From: Bacillus sp. es.036
Lineage (GTDB): Bacteria; Bacillota; Bacilli; Bacillales; Guptibacillaceae
NCBI RefSeq assembly: GCF_002563635.1
Contig: NZ_PDIZ01000001.1
Span: 3,162,001-3,226,000 of the forward strand
DNA: 64,000 nucleotides
Direction of reading: 5' to 3'
The notes under the pieces were generated by a model, which saw only the letters and a list, made by a program, of their open reading frames with translations, was not told the DNA's origin and did not search any database. Positions 36,651-45,120 of the stretch are shown one piece after another (the first letter of the stretch is position 1; each line of letters begins with the position of its first letter). A program made the position numbers and the translations under genes.

Positions 36651-37346
36651 ATGTCTTATACTCTATCTATGGAAGAATACATATTATCATTACTTTTAAT
36701 GGACGGTGACCAGATCGCAGCATCCATCAAAGATGATGTTTTTGAAAATATTTCTGATCGAGACTTAGAAAATCGTTTAGATAGCGCTACAAACGGACTG
36801 CTTTCAAGAGGGTTATGATCGATCAATCAACACATTGATGAGCAATTTGAATCCTTTGTGAAGAAGATAACGAATGCATCTCGTGTAATTCGATGTCAGA
36901 TTGCTACTGATTCAGCGATGTTAGCAACTTCTTTGTTCTGTAACGATCATTACATTTTCCAACAGTCTTTAGATGATAATCGTGTTGTTAAATTATTTAC
37001 TGAGAACAATGAAAAGGCACTCAGCCAGCTCATGGACCTTAGCGATATCAAAATAGAACATGAACCTTTTTCAATTAAAGAGCGCCATTTCGAAAAAGTG
37101 ATTAATAAATTACTGGGAAATAGGAAACTTTCAAGTAAAGAGACAGACCTGTTTCCTCCAGCCTTTCTGAAAGTACTGAAAGAAAAACAAGGAAAGTTAA
37201 ATGCGTTATATGATTATAACCAAGAGGAACAAGGCACGGTGAATTCTCTTTTGTATATTACTGGTTATGATCAATCATGGTCGATCGAAGGTGATGGGAA
37301 GTTCCTTTCGATAGCTCCGTTTTCGTTTAAGTCGCTATTTGAGTAA
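36651..37346 (+). pseudogene. Disrupted duplicate of the LXG-linked 234-aa gene
   Basis: Reads MSYTLSMEEYILSLLLMDG and stays collinear with the intact gene at 41488-42192, but TGA interrupts codon 56 (36816-36818), where the intact copy has Leu-Thr; three codons are also missing just after. The rest (from 36819) stays in frame and well conserved to the final PFSFKSLFE. A protein restarting from an internal codon is possible but unlikely. The upstream spacing and ribosome site (GAAAGGATT) mirror the intact copy, so the two-gene unit was duplicated. Confidence 0.75.
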
Positions 37347-37421
37347 GGTCAATTGTTGTTAAGGCTTTTTCCGGAGCACCTGGAAATGGAACTGAATAAA
37401 ACAATCTATACTTCTATTAAC

Positions 37422-37706
37422 CTACAAATCAAACAAGTAAATCACACCTACTGCAACAATGATTAGCCCACCGATAAAGGACATCACAAATTGAAATAAA
37501 GCACGATTGTGATTCCCATCTGCTCGTTCCTTTATTCCAAAATGTAGGGTTTTAATAGACCAGGACATCGTGAAGAATGCCCAACCTAATAGATCATTAC
37601 TCGATTCCGAATCGAAAAGCAATACAAGAAAACACCCCATTAAAGCAATATAAATGAATCTAAACACAACTTTTTTGCGATTGTTTCTTACAGTCTCTTT
37701 GTCCAT
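37422..37706 (-). CDS. Small membrane protein, paralogue of 50.5 kb gene
   Basis: 94 residues: a basic N-terminus (MDKETVRNNRKKVVFRF), then hydrophobic segments near 14-32, 36-50 and 70-92, ending AVGVIYLFDL. It aligns end to end with the 94-residue protein at 50468-50752 (NKQTIKNNRSKIMW, ERAEGNQKRALY, VVVGVIYLFGL). Both lie next to putative type VII toxin loci. AGGAG is 6 nt before the ATG at 37706. Function unknown; immunity or membrane accessory role is an inference. Confidence 0.6.
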   Translation of the reverse strand: MDKETVRNNRKKVVFRFIYIALMGCFLVLLFDSESSNDLLGWAFFTMSWSIKTLHFGIKERADGNHNRALFQFVMSFIGGLIIVAVGVIYLFDL

Positions 37707-37745
37707 TTTCATCTCCTTATCGTTCTCACTTCAATATAACGAAAG

Positions 37746-37778
37746 AAAACGAGCCTATAGAATTGTTTCTTAGGCTCG
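37746..37778 (-). terminator. Terminator of the SDR gene
   Basis: CGAGCCTA pairs with TAGGCTCG around a 13-nt loop; on the minus strand it is followed by TTTTCTTTC. It lies 75 nt after the SDR stop. Confidence 0.65.
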
Positions 37779-37852
37779 CCCCTTGTATGAAGACACTTTT
37801 TATCTTCAAAATTCATTTTAATAAGATACGACTTTTTCACCGTTTACGGACT

Positions 37853-38623
37853 TTAGCTTGCCCCTATACCTCCATCAACTCTATACTGACTTCCTGTAAT
37901 GAATTTACTTTCGTCTGATGCAAGAAATAAAACAAGATTAGCGATATCTTTCGTTTCACCATAACGCTGTAAAGGAATCGCAGCAGTTTGCTGCTTATGC
38001 ACCTCTTCCCCTTTTCCTGGGTTCATGCCTTCTTCAAGTGAGGTCATCATACGTCCTTCTACTGGAGAAGGGTGTATGGAGTTTACACGCACCTGATATC
38101 CAGCAGCCTCAAGCGCAGCTGTCTTGGTTAATCCAATAACGCCGTGCTTTGATGTCACATAAGGAGACACTCCTGGGCTCCCCATCAAACCAGCTACTGA
38201 CGATGTATTAATGATACTACCGCTGTTCTGTTCAGTCATAACAGGTAGCACATGTTTTAATCCTAGAAAAACACCAATGACATTCACAGATAAGACTTTT
38301 TCAAAATCCTCCACTTTTTGTTCAATAATAGGTGCTACTTTCCCCTCAATACCTGCATTGTTAAAGAAAACATCAATTTTCCCAAATCGATCCATCGTTT
38401 CTTGAACATAATTTTGTACATCAGATTCTTTTGAAACATCTGCTTTAACAGATATGATCTCACCAAAAGATTCTAATTCACTCCGCGTTTGTTGAAGAGC
38501 TTCTTCATTAATATCTACGAGGGTGACTTTTGCCCCCTCTTTTAGAAACAAACGCGCGGCTTCTTTACCAATTTCTCCGCTTCCACCAGTAACAATTACG
38601 ACTTTTTCTTGTAATCGTGCCAT
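37853..38623 (-). CDS. Short-chain dehydrogenase/reductase
   Basis: 256 residues. Cofactor motif VTGGSGEIGKEAARLF (TGxxxGxG form), NNAGIEG, catalytic Ser in NTSSVAGLMG and YVTSK (Tyr-x3-Lys), and a C-terminal FITGSQYRVDGG complete the classical SDR set. It is an NAD(P)-dependent alcohol/ketone oxidoreductase of unknown substrate. The wHTH gene lies about 120 nt upstream in the same direction and may regulate it. Confidence 0.88.
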   Translation of the reverse strand: MARLQEKVVIVTGGSGEIGKEAARLFLKEGAKVTLVDINEEALQQTRSELESFGEIISVKADVSKESDVQNYVQETMDRFGKIDVFFNNAGIEGKVAPIIEQKVEDFEKVLSVNVIGVFLGLKHVLPVMTEQNSGSIINTSSVAGLMGSPGVSPYVTSKHGVIGLTKTAALEAAGYQVRVNSIHPSPVEGRMMTSLEEGMNPGKGEEVHKQQTAAIPLQRYGETKDIANLVLFLASDESKFITGSQYRVDGGIGAS

Positions 38624-38741
38624 TAGAACAGCCCCTTTATACCTATTTCTTTCTCTATTAACAATTCCTCCCTGTTAGTTGACTTAAACGTAAATATTTA
38701 GAATAATCAATCTATAATTCTTTATGATTTAAAACGGAAGC

Positions 38742-39119
38742 CTATCTTAAAAACGGAAGCGGTGATTGAAATTGTGGTAAATAATCCTTATGAGCTTCAA
38801 GTAATTCATCAAGGACATTCTTTGCTGCATTTACTGAGTGAACTAATGGGTTCGCAGATAAGGCTTGAAGCGCAGTGTGATAATCACCCGTGACCCCAAT
38901 CACCTTTTCTAACGTTTCATAAGTGGCATTCCTGAATAATACAGGTCTACCTTCTTTTCTTTCCACTAACCCTGATTCAGCAAGTCTACTGAGCTGTCTG
39001 CTTACATTAACATTACTACGATGGAGCTTTAATCGATCAGCTACCTCCTGAGCGGAAACTCCCCAGGCTTCAGTATTCTCACAAAGTTTCTGGAGTTTAG
39101 GCAGTAAATCAGAACTCAC
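38742..39119 (-). CDS. Winged-HTH protein resembling the N-terminus of LevR-type activators
   Basis: About 125 residues. The segment GVSAQEVADRLKLHRSNVNVSRQLSRLAESGLVER with GRPVLF resembles the N-terminal DNA-binding part of LevR-type sigma-54 activators, but no AAA+ or PRD domain follows; instead a helical tail of about 50 residues ends the protein. It is either a stand-alone regulator or a shortened relative. GTG at 39119 is preferred because GGAGG lies 7 nt upstream; the open frame runs 17 codons further. Confidence 0.6.
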   Translation of the reverse strand: MSSDLLPKLQKLCENTEAWGVSAQEVADRLKLHRSNVNVSRQLSRLAESGLVERKEGRPVLFRNATYETLEKVIGVTGDYHTALQALSANPLVHSVNAAKNVLDELLEAHKDYLPQFQSPLPFLR

Positions 39120-39440
39120 TTTGTTTCCTCCCCGTTTGAAGCTGTTTGTTGGTTTTATTGTACTGAACATTCAGATAATAAACACCCTTATTTTACATTC
39201 TTTTTTTCAACTTCTACTTACTCTTTGGGGTTGGAATATAACTCAATCACTTGCTCACCAAGAATGAAAAAACAGACAAATCATGCTATAAAGGCACATC
39301 ACCCCTCTTGTCCTGGGTAAGCCACAAAAACTTTCCTAGCAAATAGCCATTTAACCCACTCCCAAAGATTACCTTAATTACCTTAAGATTATGTTATTAT
39401 ATAAAAGAGTTATTTTGTCTAATAAGGTGGCGATATTGCG
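39120..39440. other. Divergent promoter region of wHTH and LXG genes
   Basis: AT-rich, no gene seen. TTATTATATAAAAG near 39392-39405 could include a -10 for the LXG gene, but no clear -35 accompanies it. The small Lap-type partner genes that usually precede LXG toxins are not present here. Confidence 0.35.
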
Positions 39441-41111
39441 ATGAAAACATTGGAGGTAGATTCTTTTCTCTCTTGTATTGAATTGACTCTTAAACAATTG
39501 GACTCCCAAGAAAGTGATATAAAAAAAATAGATTCTGCTGTAATGGAATTTATTCAGTTAGAAGAGGCTTTAAAAGGTAAGGGCGGGCAGGCCATTCGCT
39601 CATTTTATCAAGATTGTCATATACCATTTCTAAAGTATTATCAATCGACTTTAGACGAATATAGAAATGCTTTACATAACATGAAGAATGAATTAAAAGC
39701 TTTCGAATCCTCTAATACGGCAACGATTCGGGAGGACTTTCTTAAAAATGATTTAGACCATAGTTTGAAAAAGATCAAAACAATGACAACTGAACTATCA
39801 AATGAAGCAAATACAATCATTAACTCAGTAAATGATATTATTATGATTCCGACTTTGCAAGATAGCAGTGTGATGGATCAATTAAACAGCGCAGATGAAA
39901 AAATGGATCAAACACTAGAACAATTACATCAGTACGACCGCCAACAGGTAAAAAATTTAGACGGTGTAGTCGATCGTGCTAATGATGCTTCTGGTTACGT
40001 CGAGCAAATCAACTCCATGTTTCAGAGTAATCAGATCAGTGTGGAAGGTTACCAGCCCGGCTTCCTTTTTCAGAAATTAAATCAAGCGGTGCAATCACCA
40101 GGTGGAATAGCTACTAGTGTGCAAGGAAGTATAAACAATGAAAATTCAACTAGTAATCGTGCATTAGATTTATTACTAGATTACGAAGAAAGTAAAAATA
40201 TAAAATCAACAACAAAACCAAACGAAGATGACTCGTTGTTGAATGCATTGTTAGATGGAGCAATTGGTTCCATCGCGCCACTAGCCATTATGACGGCTTC
40301 ACATAAATCTGGTATACTCCGGATTGAATATACTAAGAAAAAGAACCATTATGCTTTTAAATACGATCGGAAAGTCCTTCATTTTCTGAAAGGAAGAACT
40401 GGTCCAGAGTGGACAAAAAGGTCCATCCAAAAAGTAAATAAATTAATAAAAGATAATCATATAAAAGAAAAAAACTTAAAATATTCAAAGAAAAATTTCT
40501 CTGGCCCTGGCAAATTTGTAGATAATCGTACACAATTAACAAAAGCAAAAAGTTCTCTTATAAAACTAACAACTGGAAATCGCCCTCTTCATGAAAATGT
40601 TAAGAATAAGCTCATTAAACACTCCTCTAGAGAAATGGTTATTTCAAAAGGAGCTTTTAAAAAAGTTGCAGCAAGAACTTCGGGTGTTGCTGCGGTTGTA
40701 ATTGGAATGGGTACATCCGTTAAGAACATTTTTGACAGATGGGAAAATGGAGAAAACCTCAGTGGTCCAGAACAATATGAAGCAAATGGACGGATTGTTG
40801 GGGAGGAATTAAATAAAGTTGCTGGTAGTGTCGCCGGAGCGACGACAGGAGCCTATGTAGGAGCCATTGTAGGAGGTGCCCTTTCTGGCCCCTTCGCACC
40901 ATTTGGAGCAGCAGCTGGTGCAGTTGTTGGTAGTGCAATAGGTGGTGCGGTTGGCGAATGGGCTTCCAAATACACAAAAAAATGGGCAAGTAATGCAGGC
41001 GAAGAGATTGGTAAAGTAACGTATAAAGTCAAAGAGTCTGCAAAAGATGCATTAGAGAGTGTTAAAGATACATTGAATGAATCAACAGATAAGTTATTCG
41101 GGTGGATATAA
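39441..41111 (+). CDS. LXG-domain toxin with glycine-zipper C-terminus
   Basis: 556 residues. The first ~220 residues are a helical LXG-type domain (MKTLEVDSFLSCIELTLKQL, then ALKGKGGQAIRSFY, the conserved GKG-A-R-FY region) that targets type VII secretion in Firmicutes. A basic middle region (290-410) follows. The C-terminal part (about 455-515) is rich in GxxxG patterns: AGATTGAYVGAIVGGAL, AAAGAVVGSAIGGAVG. That resembles glycine-zipper membrane-inserting toxins such as TelE of streptococci. No nuclease or NADase motif is seen. Downstream membrane protein genes are likely immunity/partners. No secretion machinery is in the window. Confidence 0.75.
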   Translation: MKTLEVDSFLSCIELTLKQLDSQESDIKKIDSAVMEFIQLEEALKGKGGQAIRSFYQDCHIPFLKYYQSTLDEYRNALHNMKNELKAFESSNTATIREDFLKNDLDHSLKKIKTMTTELSNEANTIINSVNDIIMIPTLQDSSVMDQLNSADEKMDQTLEQLHQYDRQQVKNLDGVVDRANDASGYVEQINSMFQSNQISVEGYQPGFLFQKLNQAVQSPGGIATSVQGSINNENSTSNRALDLLLDYEESKNIKSTTKPNEDDSLLNALLDGAIGSIAPLAIMTASHKSGILRIEYTKKKNHYAFKYDRKVLHFLKGRTGPEWTKRSIQKVNKLIKDNHIKEKNLKYSKKNFSGPGKFVDNRTQLTKAKSSLIKLTTGNRPLHENVKNKLIKHSSREMVISKGAFKKVAARTSGVAAVVIGMGTSVKNIFDRWENGENLSGPEQYEANGRIVGEELNKVAGSVAGATTGAYVGAIVGGALSGPFAPFGAAAGAVVGSAIGGAVGEWASKYTKKWASNAGEEIGKVTYKVKESAKDALESVKDTLNESTDKLFGWI

Positions 41112-41147
41112 AATTAATCAACTAACACAATAAAGGATGTTATAAAC

Positions 41148-41459
41148 TTGATGGAGTTTCTTGCAATAGCGTGCGGTGTTATCGGAATGGCTTTAACCTT
41201 TAATCTATTATTTTCTTTTCTATATCTAATAAGTAAATCTGCAGGTCATGGATTATATCGTTGGGTAGTTCATGACTTGGATTTTTTAATGGTGCTGTCA
41301 TTCCCTATATTTGGCATAACTGAATTTGTAGCTAATAGACTTTATAGTAAGTTTAATTGGTTTGCAGCTAGAATCTTACTAATTTTATACGCTATTTTAT
41401 TATTCGTACTAGCTATCATTTTCTTTATTATATTTGGTAAAATTGCTGGTTCGAAGTAA
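41148..41459 (+). CDS. Putative immunity membrane protein of the LXG toxin
   Basis: 103 residues with about three membrane segments (about 5-27, 44-60, 74-98). It starts 36 nt after the toxin stop, the usual place for an immunity gene. Its paralogue at 36313-36615 has lost contact with a toxin. AAAGGA precedes a TTG (41148) by 10 nt and the next ATG (41151) by 13 nt; either could be used. A membrane immunity protein is what a glycine-zipper toxin would require (inference from TelE/TipE-type pairs). Confidence 0.6.
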   Translation: MMEFLAIACGVIGMALTFNLLFSFLYLISKSAGHGLYRWVVHDLDFLMVLSFPIFGITEFVANRLYSKFNWFAARILLILYAILLFVLAIIFFIIFGKIAGSK

Positions 41460-41487
41460 AACTGAAAATCGAAAGGATTAATCAAAT

Positions 41488-42192
41488 ATGTCTTATACTC
41501 TATCTGCTGAAGAATACATATTATCATTACTTTTAATAGACGGTGTCCAAGCGGCAGCGTCGATAAAAGACGAGGTTTTCGAAGATATTTCTGACCAAGA
41601 ACTAGAAACCCGTTTAGATAGTGCCACAAATGGATTGCTCTCTAAAGGGTTATTAACGATCGATGAAAATGAAGAGAGTGTTGATGAAGCATTTGAAAAG
41701 TTTCTTATGAAGTTAACGAATACACCTCGTGTGATTCGATGTCAGATTGCTACTGATTCGGCGATGCTGACAACTTCTTTGTTCTGTAACGACCCTTACA
41801 CTGTTCAACAATCTTTATATGATAACCGCATTGTTAAGTTATTCCCTGAAAACAATGAAAAGGCGCTCAGCGAACTTATGGATCTAAGCGATGTAAAAGT
41901 AAATCATGAACCATTTTCAATTAAAGAGCCTCTTTTCGAAAAAGTGATCGATAAATTACTTGCAAATAAGGAGCTTACAAGTGAAGAGTCTGATTTGTTT
42001 CCTCCAGCCTTTCTGCAAATACTGAAAGAGAAACAAGGAAAGTTAAATGCATTATATGATTATTACTTAGAGGAACAAGTCATGATTGGTTCTCTCTTGT
42101 ATATCACAGGTAATAAGCAAACATGGTCAATCGAGAGTGAGGGTGAAATCCTTACCATAGCTCCGTTTTCCTTTGCGTCGCTGTTTGAGTAA
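41488..42192 (+). CDS. LXG-linked protein, possibly EspG/DUF5081-like
   Basis: 234 residues, mixed alpha/beta, no membrane segment or signal. The start MSYTLSAEEYILSLLLIDG with a helical N-terminal half and a beta-rich end (LYITG, WSIESEGEILTIAPFSF) recalls EspG-like or DUF5081 proteins found in Firmicute type VII loci, which may act as effector chaperones; I cannot confirm the family. It is 28 nt after the membrane protein gene. A disrupted duplicate lies at 36651-37346. Confidence 0.5.
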   Translation: MSYTLSAEEYILSLLLIDGVQAAASIKDEVFEDISDQELETRLDSATNGLLSKGLLTIDENEESVDEAFEKFLMKLTNTPRVIRCQIATDSAMLTTSLFCNDPYTVQQSLYDNRIVKLFPENNEKALSELMDLSDVKVNHEPFSIKEPLFEKVIDKLLANKELTSEESDLFPPAFLQILKEKQGKLNALYDYYLEEQVMIGSLLYITGNKQTWSIESEGEILTIAPFSFASLFE

Positions 42193-42210
42193 CCAACTTA
42201 TCTATTATTT

Positions 42211-42249
42211 AAAAGGCTATTTCACCACACCCGGTGAAATAGCCTTTTA
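42211..42249 (+). terminator. Terminator of the LXG operon
   Basis: AAAAGGCTATTTCACC pairs with GGTGAAATAGCCTTTT around a short loop, directly after the 234-aa gene. Very stable stem; A/T-runs on both sides. Confidence 0.85.
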
Positions 42250-42375
42250 ATATATATTAGGGATCGGACTAATACTTCTACTTTCTTTAATATTGCAAGA
42301 AAGAAATTTTGTGTACACATCCATAGAATATTTAACTAAACCAATTTGAAATTGAAAAACAGATGAACTTTCCAG

Positions 42376-43176
42376 CTATTCTCGAGATGATTGACTTTCT
42401 GCACTACCACCTTCACTTCCTACTGGAGTAAGATTGTCTTCCTCTTCTTTACACTTTGTTTGGGAAGAACGCAATACCGATAATATGAAGTTTTCATACA
42501 CTGATTTCACATAGATTCGGGAGTAAGTTTTATAACCATTTTGAAAAATAAAAAAGAGAACTATGGAACCTCCTAGGATCAAAAACCAATCAAAGATCAC
42601 TACGTCTATTCTCAATATCAATAGAATTAAGGAAATAATTGCAGTAAACCCTGACACGATCATTAAACTTCTATAGAAACTGTATTGTCTATTAAAAATA
42701 TCTATTTTTGATGCTAGGTTGCTCTGAGCAATGTCAGATTTATAAAGTGAGAATAATTGAAGGACTTTTTCAGCATCTTCTTTATGTTCACAAACTACCC
42801 CTTCCGTTCTGCTTTTAAAAAAAGCTAGGGTATCAATATCAAAACCTTTATAGTAAGCGAATTTTTTTAGTGTTGCTTCCTTGACCCATTTTCTTAAGTT
42901 ATCGTTTTTCTTTAATTCATCATAATAATCTATTCTCTTTGTGAACTTCTTTTCTAATATTGTACTAACAATCTGTAAAATCTGCCCTAATAAGAAGCTT
43001 ACAAACAAAAAATAAATTAAAGCTACTATACTATTACCTACTTTCTCTGATTCCATGATGGCCATAATATTTAGACTGTAGTTTAAGTCACTAAACAACT
43101 TTAAAGAGATAATAAAAGCGATTGCTCCAGGAACTATGTAACTAATCACATCATAAATTTCAAAATTAGTTTTCAT
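42376..43176 (-). CDS. Unknown membrane protein coupled to the EAL gene
   Basis: 266 residues. Hydrophobic segments lie at about 10-28, 45-67, 168-188 and 192-210, with a soluble helical stretch between the second and third. The C-terminal tail is hydrophilic (CKEEEDNLTPVG). I do not recognise a family. Its start overlaps the end of the GGDEF-EAL gene by 11 nt, so the two are co-translated and may work together at the membrane. Confidence 0.6.
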   Translation of the reverse strand: MKTNFEIYDVISYIVPGAIAFIISLKLFSDLNYSLNIMAIMESEKVGNSIVALIYFLFVSFLLGQILQIVSTILEKKFTKRIDYYDELKKNDNLRKWVKEATLKKFAYYKGFDIDTLAFFKSRTEGVVCEHKEDAEKVLQLFSLYKSDIAQSNLASKIDIFNRQYSFYRSLMIVSGFTAIISLILLILRIDVVIFDWFLILGGSIVLFFIFQNGYKTYSRIYVKSVYENFILSVLRSSQTKCKEEEDNLTPVGSEGGSAESQSSRE

Positions 43177-44821
43177 TTATTTTCTCCTGCTCTTTTAGTT
43201 TATTTCGTAATGAAGTAATCCCCACAGGGGTTGAAATAAAATTCCCTTGAATGATATCTGCCTTCATATGTGCAACTTTATCAAATTGATTCTTATTCTC
43301 TACTCCCTCAACCACAACTTTTAAACCCAACTGATGTGCCATGTGAATAATAGACGTTACGATTATTCGTTTTTTAGCATCTGATTCAATATTTAACATA
43401 AAGCTGTTATCTAATTTAATGACATCGAGCGGTAGGACTGATACTCGAGCAAGATTCGATCGCTCTGATCCAAAATCATCTAAAGCTATTGAATAACCTA
43501 ATTCTTTTAATTCCTGAATATAGTTGATGAGACTATCTTCTCCAATTAAACTCTCTGTAATTTCGAATTCAATTAACTTCACCTCGATATCGTTTAGTAG
43601 CAGTTTTACTTTTTTAATGAATTTATCTTTCAATAACAGCTGTCTAACTGAAAGATTGATTCCAATCTTAACTTGCAGGTTATCTTTAGTTAGGTACCTT
43701 ATGTCATTTGCAACCTTCTCAATTACATAAAATCCAAGTTTATTAATGAGCCCTACTTCTTCCGCCAGAGGAATAAAATCAACTGGAGAGATATACCCTA
43801 TTTCTGGATGACGCCACCGAAGTAAGGCTTCAGCCGAAACAACTTTTCCACTTGAAAGGTGATATTGCGGTTGATAATATACTTCAAGCGCTTCTGCATC
43901 CATGGCTCTTTTTAAAAGGATTGAAAACTCTGCTTCATTCTCTCTTAAATATTCATGACTACTTATGTTTTTTATTTTTTGTATATTATTTTTAGCCTCT
44001 CTGACCAATTCACGAGCATTCTTATTGCTACCTTTGGTAAAAGTAGCGATCCCTGTCCTCACGTTAAACATGAACTCATATTCGTCAATTTGGATTGGTT
44101 TTGATAGAGTATCTATAATTCTCTTATTTATCATATTTACTTCACTTATCGTAGTATTGGATAATATAACGCCAAACTTATGATCACTAAATTTAGATGT
44201 CGTATCCCCTTGCCGAAGAATTGATTGTAACTTATTAGACAAAATCATTATTAATTCGCTCATAATGATTTTTCCATAATTTATTTCTACCTCATCTAAT
44301 TCGCTCATACTAATCATAATGACTGTTACCATGAAATTCGAACGAGTAACTTGAGAAAGAGCATGCTTTAAGCGATCCATAAAGATAAAACTTTTCGGTA
44401 GGTTAAGCTGCTTATCATATAAAAAAGCTTCCATGTCTTCTTCTTGATTTAAAGCTTTCCTTCTTGGATTTGTACGCTTAATTAATTCAAGCATATAATC
44501 CCTTTTGTTATAGACGATTTTTGATGAATAGATTTCTAACTCCGAACCCTCTTCACCTACTATCAAACTTTTCATTTCCACTTTACTTTCTTCATTTAAA
44601 AGCGAAGATCTATTTCTAAAAAATTCTTTCATTTGTTCAGATGTATCATTGTTTAAGCTGACTATTTGGTTAATACTAGTTTCTGAAAACCCCCAGATCC
44701 CTTTTGAAATGTTATTAAAGTAAACTAATTTGTAATCCTCTTTGTCTATACATTCATATAGCGAAACCCCATAACTAGCAAGCTGAAACGCTTGATTAAG
44801 AGTTAATTCGTTACTCACCAT
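43166..44821 (-). CDS. PAS-GGDEF-EAL protein, likely c-di-GMP phosphodiesterase
   Basis: 551 residues. A PAS-like domain (about 10-110) is followed by a GGDEF domain whose signature is degenerate (FSDHKF), so cyclase activity is unlikely. The EAL domain keeps its metal and catalytic residues: AEALLRW, INLSVRQ, EFEITES, LDDFG, VIKLD, VVEGVEN, IIQGNF. Loop 6 reads DDFGSERSN rather than DDFGTGYSS, a change that could affect dimer-linked activity. It should hydrolyse c-di-GMP and favour motility over biofilm. A perfect SinR-type repeat lies about 70 nt upstream. Confidence 0.85.
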   Translation of the reverse strand: MVSNELTLNQAFQLASYGVSLYECIDKEDYKLVYFNNISKGIWGFSETSINQIVSLNNDTSEQMKEFFRNRSSLLNEESKVEMKSLIVGEEGSELEIYSSKIVYNKRDYMLELIKRTNPRRKALNQEEDMEAFLYDKQLNLPKSFIFMDRLKHALSQVTRSNFMVTVIMISMSELDEVEINYGKIIMSELIMILSNKLQSILRQGDTTSKFSDHKFGVILSNTTISEVNMINKRIIDTLSKPIQIDEYEFMFNVRTGIATFTKGSNKNARELVREAKNNIQKIKNISSHEYLRENEAEFSILLKRAMDAEALEVYYQPQYHLSSGKVVSAEALLRWRHPEIGYISPVDFIPLAEEVGLINKLGFYVIEKVANDIRYLTKDNLQVKIGINLSVRQLLLKDKFIKKVKLLLNDIEVKLIEFEITESLIGEDSLINYIQELKELGYSIALDDFGSERSNLARVSVLPLDVIKLDNSFMLNIESDAKKRIIVTSIIHMAHQLGLKVVVEGVENKNQFDKVAHMKADIIQGNFISTPVGITSLRNKLKEQEKINEN

Positions 44822-44890
44822 TGCATCCTCCCTATGAGCATTCTAAAAAAACTTTTATAATTGATTTTTGTAAATATACTTAAAACTATA

Positions 44891-44906
44891 GTTCTTTATT
44901 AAGAAC
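44891..44906. promoter_or_regulatory. SinR-type inverted repeat before the EAL gene
   Basis: GTTCTTTATTAAGAAC: the left arm is an exact GTTCTTT, the right arm AAGAAC lacks only the seventh base match (GTTCTTA). On the minus strand a TATAGT adjoins it at 44885-44890. Confidence 0.6.
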
Positions 44907-44977
44907 AAAATCCCTCTATTGTATAAAAATTCAAGTTACCTTAATAACATAGCTTATTTATTTCTTTAGAATACAGA

Positions 44978-45024
44978 AAACAGGTAAGCTACTCAGTAAT
45001 AAGAGAAGCTTACCTGTTTTTCTT
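44978..45024. terminator. Terminator of the M14 carboxypeptidase gene
   Basis: AAACAGGTAAGCT pairs with AGCTTACCTGTTT around a 16-nt loop; A/T-runs on both flanks. About 100 nt after the carboxypeptidase stop. Confidence 0.7.
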
Positions 45025-45120
45025 TTTATTCAAATACCTTACTAATTATTTTTAGACATCTATACAGTTTTTATATCTCATTCAAAATGAGTTAGGATAA
45101 TATAGAATACTTATCAATAC

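Noticed and set aside
36651-37346. Calling the 162-codon frame from 36858 an independent gene
   Set aside because: It is the in-frame continuation of a gene interrupted by TGA at codon 56, as shown by the intact paralogue.
39120-39440. Lap-type partner genes of the LXG toxin
   Set aside because: No frame of 80-120 codons with a ribosome site lies between the wHTH gene and the LXG gene.
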